Shown: positions 50,101 through 53,169 of the stretch, piece after piece
Layout: every line of letters starts with the position of its first letter
Position numbering within the stretch: the stretch's first letter is position 1
NCBI GenBank assembly: GCA_020137815.1
Contig: CM035361.1
Coordinates: 2,784,662-2,848,661 of the forward strand
From: Hormiphora californensis
Taxonomy: Eukaryota; Ctenophora; Tentaculata; Cydippida; Pleurobrachiidae
Length of the DNA: 64,000 bases
Direction: 5' to 3'
The notes under the pieces: model-generated
The model's input: the letters and a program-made list of their open reading frames with translations, nothing else
What the model was told of the DNA's origin: nothing
The model's database searches: none
Program-made: the position numbers and the translations under genes

Positions 50101-52406
50101 TCGATCTCGATTCGATCTTTGGGCGGTCAAAAAATCTCGATTCGATCTCGATTCGATCTTTGGGCTCAAAAAACTACTCGATTCGATTCGATTCGATCCG
50201 ATCTCTCGATCTTTCGATTCGATTCGATATTATCGCCGGTTCCTAATGGTTACTAAGTAACTCAACTCCTGATAAACATCGTATAACTATTAGTATCTGT
50301 ACCTGTTTTTCTGTGAACGATGCTTGTTCGGCGAGGAATTTATGGTAGGTCATGAATGTTCTCAATCCAGTGCAGATAAACCCATAGTCATCATTCGCCA
50401 GTACCCAATCGAACGGTCCTGTGAATATTATATTATATACGAGTTATAATAGGTTAGTTTTATATAGATTCTCGGAGGGAGGCTGCTCGTGAGAGTTTGA
50501 ATAAGAGCAGGTCAGGGTAGGGGAATTGAACGAACGGTGAAGTTGCAACAACAAAAACGCAACAACAGAAAACTGCTTACTGTTTTCAGAACTGTAATAA
50601 AATTGAAGTGTACACTATCGATAGAGATGACAAGATGTGAATAGTTGCCTAGCTAGACTGTGTTTCGTGCGCCCCACCCGCGAAACACACATATAAATGA
50701 GGGTTAGAACATAACAAGTGAACAGCTCACCTAGGGATGGGCTGAACTTGGTGATAAACTTGGCAAAATGTTGAAAGTTGCACTGCTCTGAAACGGTGAA
50801 GAGAAGATCCAGGTTTTGAGGAACGGGACTTTCCCAATCTTCAAACAACTGAGTTATCTCTTCTCTCGACACCTAAAAACAAGAATTTAGGGAGTTAAAT
50901 ACTCAAGTTAATAAGTAATAACTATATTATGTAATAGAGGATAATCCCAAATAAGCCAGATAATTGATATTTTCTAGATGGACGGCAACGGATTGGCCAA
51001 GATAACTAAGATTCCCGGAAAGTATTGTAGTTTGTAATGGGAGAATTCTTCTATGAAGACCTACTCGAGTGCTCTCCTGTTCTAACTTTTTGCCGTGGAA
51101 ACATAAGCCCGGGTTGTACCTTGTTGCCATGGAAACAGAAGCCTGGATTGTACCTTTTTGCCATCGAAACAGAAGCCCGGGTTGTACCTTGTTGCCATGG
51201 AAACAGAAGCCTGGATTGTACCTTGTTGCCATGGAAACAGAAACCCAGATTGTACCTTTTGCCATGGAAACAGAAGCCCGGATTATACCTTGTTGCCATG
51301 GAAACAGAAGCCCGGATTGTACCTTGTTGACATGGAAACAGAAACCCAGATTGTACCTTGTTGCCATGGAAACAGAATCCCGGATTGTACCTTGTTGCTA
51401 TGGAAACAGAATCCCGGATTGTACCTTGTTGCCATGGAAACAGAAGCCCGGATTGTACCTTGTTGCCATGGAAACAGAAGCCCGGATTGTACCTTGTTGC
51501 CATGGAAACAGAAACCTGGATTGTACCTTGTTGCCATGGAAACAGAAACCCGGATTGTACCTTGTTGCCATCGGATGATATCATCAGGAACAACATGTGA
51601 AGTTTCTCCTGCCTCGTTCCCCTGACTATGGTACCAAGGACAGATAACACGCTGTCAAACGATGTCTTTCCACCCGCCGATGAGATCAATTTGTATATCC
51701 TCTCTGAGAAATATATACAGTGGGTTAAAAGAAAACGAATTTGCCTTTAGGAAAACGCGTGTTGTGTATTAAGTATTTCGAGGTTGAGGACAAATCTTAT
51801 AGATGATGTCTAGTTTCGTTTTGATATGTTCGAGGAGCAGCAGTTGTCAAGCAAGGCTAGGTTTCTTCTGATAATCTGATAATCTTATACTCTTTACCTG
51901 CAAACTTCTCAGGGAAACCCAGGAAGGCTTTCTCGACAAAACTCTCCCTGTTGGGAATAGAGCAGTTAGAGCAGTTAGAGCAGTTAGAGCAGCATGTAGA
52001 AACTAGAAAGACACACAACACCATATATGGGCAACACGTGGGGGGGAGCTTCTCTGACACCTGTTGGGAGTAGACAGGAGCTCATCATAGGATATCTCAA
52101 GGTGCTCTAACTCGTCAGGCCTTTAAACGTGACTTCACCTCGTCAACAGAGATCACCTAGAGAAGGAAAGGTAATGGGAGATGGGGGTGAGACCACCTGA
52201 AGTTAGATGAATAGTTTAACACGTGGGTTTAGAAATGAGAAATCAAGATTATTCAATGATTATGCGGCTAATAAACAATCAACCGATCTTTATTCTCTGT
52301 CAATAATGCCTGTTGTTTGCCTGGCTAGACATACAAATGTAAAGGGAGGGTTAGTAACATAACAAACCTGTTGTATGGCAGGTCCGCTGCTTTGATTGTT
52401 TCCCAT
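7725..52406 (-). CDS. USP32: USP32-like ubiquitin carboxyl-terminal hydrolase (EF-hands, DUSP, UBL, start of catalytic domain), 3' part outside window
   Basis: Eighteen exons, all phase-consistent: 52406-52368, 52156-52061, 51947-51898, 51703-51561, 50872-50731, 50418-50303, 49161-49008, 40545-40403, 35740-35662, 35364-35209, 30172-30056, 10021-9912, 9690-9569, 9331-9258, 9057-8964, 8529-8391, 8268-8116 and 7831-7725. The product starts MGNNQSSG, a candidate N-myristoylation site. It has EF-hand loops DLNGDGNIDCRE (formed only by joining exons 7 and 8) and DSNEDGQLSGEE, then a DUSP domain (...GLLHSVDYQIVSQ / LEDWYGCSRPICRR), a UBL (VLSYTGAF...LRLWRM...SSKLLIE), DDMSWPEE, and the USP cysteine box GLNNLGNTCFMNSSIQ followed by CLSNTRPL. 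Order and spacing match animal USP32. As a cysteine protease it would remove ubiquitin, in animals at Golgi/endosomal membranes. The His box would lie left of the window. Exon 2 has an apparent one-base frameshift near 52,120. The assignment is firm; whether this allele is functional is less so. Confidence 0.85.
7868..8100. repeat. (TGTGTC)n-like low-complexity tract inside a USP32 intron
   Basis: Runs of GTGTCTGTGTCTG with interspersed TACTGTCC and GTACATGAGTC units fill the 284-base intron between the exon ending with the catalytic-cysteine box (8,116) and the next one (starting 7,831). Confidence 0.85.
9440..9596 (-). repeat. Tandem array copying the 5' splice site of USP32 exon 13
   Basis: About five units of roughly 33 bp. 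On the minus strand each contains TTCACCTTTTATAG|GTACAA, the last coding bases and donor of the exon ending at 9,569. Only the copy next to the exon keeps phase with the next exon (AG|G giving Arg). The other units lie in the intron as decoy donors. Confidence 0.85.
10022..12900. other. USP32 intron sequence with repeats, no gene seen
   Basis: AT-rich, non-coding. It holds an inverted repeat (about 11,570-11,632 against 11,912-11,978) flanking a (GA)n tract at 11,696-11,820, a 180-bp member of the CCGGTAAATCGGGGTC family at 12,143-12,325, and a second (GA)n at 12,860-12,910. The short open frames show no domain, and none is linked to plausible splice sites. Confidence 0.6.
13097..27211 (+). 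CDS. Multidomain 7TM receptor: signal peptide, SRCR-like, LDLa modules, LGR/relaxin-receptor-type transmembrane domain
   Basis: Exons: 13097-13148, 13361-13461, 13615-13717, 13840-13962, 14703-14851, 15152-15305, 15500-15597, 15692-15787, 15913-16022, 16421-16675, 16808-16841, 16879-16964, 17487-17616, 17771-17904, 18764-18913, 19299-19419, 19566-19771, then cassette 1 (21202-22886) or cassette 2 (23665-25137), then 25723-25855, 26251-26439, 26718-26875 and 27028-27211. Every junction keeps frame; with one cassette the product is 1,180 residues. Domains: signal peptide MKKPLLIWCLAIVVF; SRCR-like block (MVIAVGETE...ICGEEMPLS...LSECD...); several LDLa motifs (CDGIANCEDASDEALC, DCLDGSDE, CGDGSDESDENC, CSDLSDEC); TM1 SWILGIVGTFLNTIVLF; TM2 KLLIMAISVGDLLTGIYLL; TM6 KIFLIILSDFICWVPFTIL; TM7 LILPLNSVINPIIY. 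The 7TM resembles LDLa-bearing glycoprotein-hormone/relaxin-type receptors, so G-protein signalling is inferred; the ligand is unknown. It lies wholly inside one USP32 intron on the opposite strand. Confidence 0.8.
16172..16252. mobile_element. 81-bp copy of the TTAA-flanked MITE
   Basis: Starts AGTGAGAGTGGACAGAATAA after TTAA and ends in ...CTGTCCACTCTCACT. It keeps only the two ends of the 469-bp element found at 18,051 and 22,096. The right-hand TTAA is mutated. Confidence 0.75.
16270..16420 (+). repeat. Tandem array copying the 3' splice site of receptor exon 10
   Basis: Units of 35-39 bp, each with TATCTCCCTTTATAG followed by AATGTGTAGTTACGACTC. Acceptor-like AGs lie at 16,307, 16,342, 16,381 and 16,420. 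The true exon starts at 16,421 with AATGTGCAGTTACGATTC, so the repeat unit is polypyrimidine tract plus AG plus the first exon bases. Confidence 0.9.
17365..17486 (+). repeat. Tandem array copying the 3' splice site of receptor exon 13
   Basis: Three to four units of about 34 bp with CACTGAAACGAATTGTTGCT and ACTGCACAAG. The exon beginning at 17,487 starts ACTTCACAAGCAT, a diverged copy of the unit end. The genuine acceptor (TTTCCACAG) is in the last unit. Confidence 0.8.
17617..17770 (+). repeat. Intron built of head-to-tail GT...AG mini-units
   Basis: Units at 17,617-17,636, 17,637-17,673, 17,674-17,706, 17,707-17,738 and 17,739-17,770. Each starts GTA and ends CAG, TAG or GAG. The four longer ones contain a branch-point-like CTAAC or TAACTAATTAA and a short pyrimidine run before AG. 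Reading frame requires splicing from 17,616 to 17,771 (Gln|Val), so the whole array is intronic. The junctions are AG|GT, as in recursive splice sites. Confidence 0.85.
17905..18763 (+). repeat. Splice-site tandem array interrupted by a MITE
   Basis: About fifteen units near 26 bp of the form GTAACAAACTCTCTCCTCTC and TTTAGTTAAA, starting at the donor of the exon ending at 17,904 and running to the acceptor at 18,763. Each unit offers a GTAAC donor and a CTCTTTAG acceptor. A 469-bp MITE (18,051-18,519) splits the array. Stray single units occur at 28,190 and 29,409. Confidence 0.85.
18051..18519. mobile_element. TTAA-flanked fold-back MITE, copy 1
   Basis: 469 bp, flanked by TTAA on both sides (18,047-18,050 and 18,520-18,523). 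Ends AGTGAGAGTGGACCGAATCA and its inverse. The long terminal inverted repeats of about 130 bp include CGTTTTTGCCGCTCAAAATC. It carries a 124-codon open frame that spans the palindrome and has no domain. TTAA duplication is the signature of piggyBac-type transposition. Confidence 0.85.
19804..21096. mobile_element. 1.3-kb palindromic element with subterminal minisatellites
   Basis: Near-perfect inverted repeat with arms of about 600 bp. Ends GGCAGGTGAGTAGAACTTCG and its inverse, flanked by the direct repeat GATAATAC (19,796-19,803 and 21,097-21,104). Just inside each end sits an array of AAAAGGCTGCAAT units (eight or more), inverted between the arms. No transposase frame. It lies in the receptor intron before the first 7TM cassette. 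An 8-bp (possibly 9-10 bp) target duplication fits hAT or MULE-type mobility. Confidence 0.85.
21202..22886 (+). CDS. Receptor cassette 1: two LDLa modules and TM1-TM4
   Basis: Exons 21202-21315, 21476-21565, 21624-21723, 21803-21977 and 22589-22886. It encodes CGDGSDESDENC and CSDLSDEC LDLa repeats, TM1, TM2 and the TM3-TM4 exon (LLAMVTLALTRAVKI...). It enters and leaves in phase 2, the same as cassette 2. All frames are open. On its own it lacks TM5-TM7, so it must either skip cassette 2 or be left out. Confidence 0.75.
22096..22564. mobile_element. TTAA-flanked fold-back MITE, copy 2
   Basis: 469 bp, nearly identical to the copy at 18,051, with TTAA at 22,092-22,095 and 22,565-22,568. It sits in the cassette-1 intron between the TM2 and TM3 exons and is missing from the same intron of cassette 2. 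Confidence 0.85.
23665..25137 (+). CDS. Receptor cassette 2: two LDLa modules and TM1-TM4
   Basis: Exons 23665-23778, 23949-24038, 24098-24197, 24282-24456 and 24840-25137 have lengths identical to cassette 1 (114, 90, 100, 175 and 298). Protein differences are few, for example C-F for C-L after the first LDLa. This copy lies next to the TM5-TM7 exons and is the simplest partner for them. Confidence 0.75.
24515..24797. mobile_element. Fold-back element in cassette 2 intron
   Basis: Inverted ends GTCATACACATTTTTAT and ATAAAAATGTGTATGAC enclose direct repeats of GGAATTTCTATCTGG and two copies of CACGTGCAGATGCGNCGCG. It occupies the intron position where cassette 1 has the TTAA MITE instead. 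Confidence 0.7.
25870..25978. mobile_element. hAT-type MITE, 109 bp
   Basis: Ends CAGGAACCGACCGAA and its inverse. Flanking 8-mers TTAATATG and CTAATATG differ at one base. A near-identical copy is at 29,927-30,035. Starting with CAGG/TAGG and having an 8-bp target duplication are hAT traits. Confidence 0.85.
27253..27358. mobile_element. hAT-type MITE with TAGGAACCGGCGAT ends, 106 bp
   Basis: Almost a perfect hairpin: TAGGAACCGGCGATTCTTCT at the left and its inverse at the right, with a GATCTTTAGTTATGACCTAAAGATC core. It lies about 40 bp after the receptor stop codon. Flanking 8-mers match only partly. Confidence 0.75.
27360..28640. other. Non-coding stretch between receptor and small secreted gene
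   Basis: No open frame with support. It contains a short tandem repeat of AAAATGGCTGTATTCTGTATT (27,580-27,645), a stray unit of the TTTAGTTAAA array (28,190) and a (GA)n tract (28,300-28,350). All lies inside the large USP32 intron. Confidence 0.5.
28641..28790. mobile_element. 150-bp inverted-repeat element upstream of the small secreted gene
   Basis: Left GTGGAGAAATGGTGTCCAAA with CCGTGC, right GCACGGTGTTTGGACACCGT with TTTTCCAC, about 30 bp each. It lies about 70 bp before the ATG at 28,860 and so falls in the promoter region. Confidence 0.7.
28860..29585 (+). CDS. Small secreted protein, 131 residues, three exons
   Basis: Exons 28860-28974, 29061-29204 and 29449-29585 join in phase 1. 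The signal peptide reads MLRVVSIALLAIMGLVSG. The mature part has a pattern of W-G-N, YVDIDMTDCGFFRTP, FRIYVDTAES and a closing WSISWVAVGYANI. From memory this pattern (D-x-D...C-x-F-x-x-TP, F-R-x-Y-V, W-x-I-x-W-x-x-x-G) recurs in uncharacterised secreted proteins of marine invertebrates and some protists; I cannot name a function. The third exon is preceded by a partial copy of itself and its acceptor (29,376-29,425). That copy would break the frame if used. Confidence 0.7.
29213..29301. repeat. CCGGTAAATCGGGGTC-family element in intron 2 of the small secreted gene
   Basis: AGTCGGACTCCGATTTACCA at the left and GGTAAACCGGGGTCCGACT at the right form an 89-bp hairpin-like unit. It begins nine bases after the exon end at 29,204. 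Confidence 0.85.
29376..29470 (+). repeat. Duplicated 3' splice site and exon start
   Basis: CCCCCGTCTAG|GAGGATCTG and about 30 following exon bases occur twice (acceptors ending 29,375 and 29,448). The spacer holds one stray GTTAAAGTAACAAACTCTC unit of the array seen at 17,905-18,763. Confidence 0.85.
29927..30035. mobile_element. hAT-type MITE, second copy, 109 bp
   Basis: Ends TAGGAACCGACCGAA and its inverse. Flanking 8-mers GTAAACAT and GTAAACAG differ at one base. Nearly identical to the copy at 25,870. It lies 20 bp from a USP32 exon (30,056-30,172). Confidence 0.85.
30280..30440 (-). repeat. Tandem array copying the 5' splice site of USP32 exon 10, left part
   Basis: Four 38-bp units. 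On the minus strand each reads ...GAGAGCAATATTAAACTAAT and TCTCG|GTAAGTG, that is, the last codons (ESNIKLIL) and donor of the exon ending at 35,209. Two further units remain at 35,146-35,245. The LINE sits between them. Confidence 0.9.
30618..31859 (+). CDS. LINE ORF1 protein (zinc-knuckle nucleic-acid-binding protein)
   Basis: 413 residues. Near the C-terminus are three zinc-knuckle-like clusters: CYHCQGFGHIAGSIYC, CCFCAGTHQTKDC and a third starting CVNCADGG and ending HTASSMWC. Such ORF1 proteins bind element RNA and form the RNP needed for retrotransposition. The N-terminal half has no motif I recognise. Near its end, at 31,790-31,796, lies A_AAA_AAC in the zero frame (E-E-K-N), a canonical -1 slippery site, ahead of the overlapping ORF2 frame. 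Confidence 0.92.
   Translation: MTVTSKYDSCITRSDFEDVLSGEVFNNDYKGSDLLVCLERGDAACPSSVHKPQLWDLLRACYKMLPASAQFSVPGDHSDLRESFAKLHKDLISTISALVKPVENGRSDVGGGDPEEPVTPTMKHYVNITTGNNEEGEPGFCAKKWTDEVKPKVETALKTIPVVRSRVNSDHTRLYFPNEDQMKEAEKVLTPLAQDCSMSFFSEEAKKLEPKVTINDLDPELLKKETILAAILDKNENIRKLYQEDKKLKVMFVSERDRYAVIQMAPEIRRLLSNNGDRINLGLRQHLVKNRYHVIQCYHCQGFGHIAGSIYCPQKDTPVCCFCAGTHQTKDCRAKKTNDTGKMKCVNCADGGSREDKKYARTHTASSMWCPSYINERARLMERTSGVSKEEKNLYWTRTKEELHRKRLGRLGH
31745..34783 (+). CDS. LINE ORF2 protein: apurinic-like endonuclease plus reverse transcriptase
   Basis: The frame is open from 31,745 (after a TGA at 31,742) to the TAA ending at 34,783 and overlaps ORF1 in the -1 frame. The endonuclease starts near IGTLNVRSL (31,847) with LIQETFL, GGGIGILFR, VYRPPYTP, IAGDLNF and TSDHFLV. 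The reverse transcriptase has NYRPVSNIPFLSKLLEK, LDMSAAFDTVDHEKLL, GVPQGSLLGPILFLLY and the catalytic YADD, followed by a thumb-like region. The first in-frame ATG (32,087) falls inside the endonuclease, so an ATG start would lose the domain's N-terminal third. Initiation by -1 frameshifting from ORF1 is inferred. Motifs fit the CR1/L2 group. Confidence 0.93.
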   Translation, partial: TGTAYGEDFRCKQRGKKPVLDEDQGGTAQEKTWKIGTLNVRSLVNKTGGVISHLEDADCDICLIQETFLKTTDTGKLQEIRDNGWDIFSCPRGDRGGGGIGILFRDGIVLRQCPVKTKYKSFQVQEVLISDRDQPKRLCNVYRPPYTPKSRLTEATFLSEFGDYLSELVMKQGTPIIAGDLNFQVQDDNNFYARKLLELLDSFDLQQRVPLLPTHRLGGTLDLVITARETTLADLTIFPNGTTSDHFLVQFGIQVRPDLSNSCLKKSVYREYMDYKSVDLEGFKEDLRKGDFDRGRDPEEGVVNFYRWLEGIVEKRVPRKRVRMGKKFKPWRDEELRGLLRKRRSAERYWRKHGTEDAKRRFNDLKKLYGNMDKEKRSLFIREDLDAVKGDPKKLQSKLQKLLGKAESILPETTNTKSLADDFSQFFSSKVEKIRTQVNEEQQQAGDFEEPGKACDSTWKEFKEISEEELVLVVKSMSSKHCDLDPLPTWVVKECIRDLAPLLTSIVNQSLRQSTVAESLQKAIVFPTIKNMYGDREALSNYRPVSNIPFLSKLLEKVVLTQLNEYLESNSLLGKHQSGYRAGHSCETLLASMFDDVLGEMDKGNVVALICLDMSAAFDTVDHEKLLEVLQKRFGVDGDPLQWFKSYLSSRSFRVSVGDCLSDTLALLCGVPQGSLLGPILFLLYIEAVQDIVEPYGLRIKLYADDSQLYVSLVPTDSTGWSEAKVDIEECLAKVKRWMVGQWLKCNEAKTEFILLGKRSSLCKVTFDPVINFGGTEISPSECSGTTGKTLGILLDHNLNLERQVNNVRKQCGLALRNLWQLHRCFDIPTKIMLVKQLIISRIDYSNILYCGLPGRVLSGLQKLLNACVRFIYNIHGHQESYLEYFRQCHILPISYRLDFKACLIAYKIVYGTAPRYLQEMVPLDDSWGLSRTTRMTSVTDPYRLKHPKMTSINANSKLRRRRLSVFLPTIWNELPLELRSIPNVDTFKARLKTHLFVGAFGVGDGEPAAEL
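35146..35245 (-). repeat. Tandem array copying the 5' splice site of USP32 exon 10, right part
   Basis: Two intronic units plus the exon's own copy. The real donor is CTCG|GTAAGT with the exon ending at 35,209. This is the continuation of 30,280-30,440 beyond the LINE. Confidence 0.9.
35849..40155. mobile_element. 4.3-kb composite fold-back element in a USP32 intron
   Basis: Inverted ends GAATGGGAAAAAATTTGCAA and its inverse, each extending about 350 bp (35,849-36,196 against 39,800-40,155). Inside are a second palindrome (36,197-38,119) and two inverted blocks of a minisatellite (38,320-38,990 and 39,070-39,600) built on CCCTCAGACCCTACCTGATA-like units. No complete transposase. The only coding trace is the HTH fragment in the inner palindrome. 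Confidence 0.8.
36197..38119. mobile_element. Inner 1.9-kb palindrome with two mirror copies of an HTH protein fragment
   Basis: Arms of about 950 bp, almost perfect, with ends TACCGTGTGCGGCAAAAAAA and the inverse; the loop is near 37,140-37,178. Each arm encodes a fragment around MHFTPEQRNFIWLKK...YPTIEQEFFIKFG...PSKKSCRKIHR (36,828-36,975 plus; 37,350-37,495 minus). This resembles the helix-turn-helix N-terminal part of DUF4817-type or mariner-like transposases. The catalytic part is absent, so the element is non-autonomous. Confidence 0.8.
41493..43346 (+). CDS. Lectin gene D1: secreted F-type-lectin-like / uncharacterised beta-domain / CCP protein
   Basis: Exons 41493-41565, 41683-41793, 41994-42356, 42554-42985 and 43173-43346 join in phase 1. 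Order: signal peptide MIFLVVVWSLLKVPPGISA; a discoidin/F-type-lectin-like module (IPYSGQNPSLMFDKDISTYG, IKFDLGATHYVRLVTLHYLF, CAAVGRFVMLSG...TEVVVG); a Cys-containing second module (IWTIRKTATDLSIECNGVE, LLNYRFSDSSDT...CVSRW...VVKIHF); and a CCP module (CPGFTVDGSVQGSWSD...VTIECQKKHV...RTCNSNGEWDNNAPLC). F-type lectins bind fucose, so a glycan-recognition role outside the cell is plausible. The gene sits in the USP32 intron that splits an EF-hand. After the CCP the message may continue, or read through to a TAG 24 codons later. The next exon was not found. Confidence 0.75.
43470..43560. repeat. Hairpin ending in G11 and C14 tracts
   Basis: GATATGGGGGGGGGG at the left and CCCCCCAGATATT at the right, with GCCTGCCGCAAGAATCTC / GAGATTTTTGCGGCAG inverted inside. 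A small fold-back element whose ends are homopolymer runs. Confidence 0.75.
43783..44352. repeat. Tandem duplication of about 283 bp
   Basis: The block starting CCTAACTCCCTTATTAATTC and ending in AACGGTAATTCGACCACC occurs twice (about 43,787-44,069 and 44,070-44,352) with two or three differences. Each copy contains one GTTGCATAAACTGCGTC palindrome unit. Confidence 0.9.
44951..48565 (+). CDS. Lectin gene D2: tandem paralogue of D1
   Basis: Exons 44951-45014, 45136-45246, 46118-46480, 46623-47054 and 48392-48565. Exons 2 to 5 have exactly the lengths of D1 (111, 363, 432 and 174). Signal peptide MLVLVVVWSLLKVPPGVSA. The F-type-lectin-like exon is almost unchanged. The second module differs more (ESFTGRVQVRVELTSPIRYS; GKPGCISTWGGDVVKIHF), and the CCP reads CPGFTVDGSVQGSWSD...NCQKKHVRNGS. 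Homology with D1 extends upstream to about 40,860/44,380, so promoter and gene were duplicated together. A hAT MITE (45,432-46,090) lies just upstream of exon 3, and a TA-flanked MITE (47,058-48,203) begins three bases into intron 4. Confidence 0.75.
45432..46090. mobile_element. hAT-type MITE, 659 bp, with perfect 8-bp target duplication
   Basis: Ends CAGGAACCGACCGA and TCGGTTCCTG. Target duplication AAAAGGGC at 45,424-45,431 and 46,091-46,098. The empty site is preserved in D1 near 41,955 (TATAAAAGGGCCTTGATAA). Subterminal arrays of ATCGTAATCG / CGTATCGTTATCG. Confidence 0.92.
47058..48203. mobile_element. TA-flanked MITE, 1,146 bp, in D2 intron 4
   Basis: Ends GGGTAGCCACTGGCTATTTG and its inverse, TA at both flanks (47,056-47,057 and 48,204-48,205). 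The motif GTTTCAAATAGCC recurs several times inside in both orientations. Absent from D1, where GTAATGAAC runs uninterrupted. Contains a block (47,620-47,935) related to the fold-back element at 54,012. TA duplication fits Tc1/mariner-type mobility. Confidence 0.88.
48763..48835. repeat. CCGTTAGTTGCATAAAC palindrome family
   Basis: A 73-bp hairpin: CCGTTAGTTGCATAAACGAG ... GACGTCGTTTATGCAACTAA with ACTCCGTTAACGGAGT in the middle. Relatives at 43,905-43,995, 44,188-44,280 and 54,684-54,815, and half-sites at 43,018 and 48,233. Confidence 0.8.
49308..50245. mobile_element. hAT-type MITE filled with CGATTCGATCT minisatellite, perfect 8-bp target duplication
   Basis: Ends TAGGAACCGGCGAT and ATCGCCGGTTCCTA. 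Target duplication ATGGTTAC at 49,300-49,307 and 50,246-50,253. The body is about twenty units of TTTCGATTCGATCTCGATTC. An internal CCGGTTTC...TAGGAACCG pair near 49,765-49,790 suggests two elements fused head to tail. The long Arg/Phe/Asp/Ser open frames here are repeat translation only. Confidence 0.9.
51080..51571 (-). repeat. Minisatellite grown from the 5' splice site of USP32 exon 4
   Basis: About fourteen 34-bp units. On the minus strand each holds GGCAACAAG|GTACAATCC, the last codons (Gly-Asn-Lys) and donor of the exon ending at 51,561, followed by GGGCTTCTGTTTCCAT. Frame requires the first copy (GNK|VSREE) to be the donor. Open frames through the array are repeat artefacts. Confidence 0.92.
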
Positions 52407-53169
52407 CTTTTTAAAATTAAACCCAACAGCAGCAGATTATAGCACAGCGATAGATCGTCTACATTCTACTTGATGAAGGTGTTACAGCAAAAATGTATAG
52501 CAAACAGCAGAAATATATAAGAGTGCCTTTTATATACAATATTTGATAAAAGAGTGCCTTTGTAGCAATATAGGAAGCTACTGATTGAATGGTCTAACCC
52601 GGTTTTCAAAGGCCGAGAGCCCGGGTTAGAATGCTGCACTATTAGCAGAGTACATGTGCATTATATCTCAGTTAAGTAAATTAGTATTATTGCTTTGACG
52701 AACAAAATATACACAGCTGAGAGCCCTATCACGGGTTAGATTATGGGCATTATTACAGAGCTATGTATCTCAGTAAACAAACACCAAGATTGTATTTGGT
52801 TGTCACATGATGGATAAAAATCATGATTGTTCACACTTTTCTTGTGACAGATGGGCAGGGAGAGAAAATAAACAATGAATTTTTGTTAAAGATCTCTTTG
52901 TATTTCTTCAACTACAATACTTTACATGCTATAGGTCAGCTCTGAGCCAATTTCAAGATAACGTCTCTCTTTTTCTCTCTACAACAACTCTGAGAACAAG
53001 GATTCGTGAGTCAAAATAACGTCTATCTCTTTGGCTAATGGCTAGTAATCCCACTTTCATTTGTACAAAATAAACTGTATCAAAATCAAACCCCTATCAC
53101 CACCCAGTCCATACAATCGGGATAACAGATTCCCTGATTTGATAAGATAAATAGACTCTGATCCGAATG

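Noticed and set aside
49291-50260. Two long open frames rich in RFDLDSIF
   Set aside because: They translate the CGATTCGATCT minisatellite inside a hAT-type MITE and cross its ends.
51080-51571. Possible CRISPR array
   Set aside because: Units are contiguous without unique spacers, the host genome is animal, and the repeat copies a splice donor.
51051-51689. 212-codon minus-strand open frame with GNKVQSG repeats
   Set aside because: Only its first 45 or so codons are USP32 exon 4; the rest reads through the splice-donor minisatellite, and frame requires splicing at 51,561.
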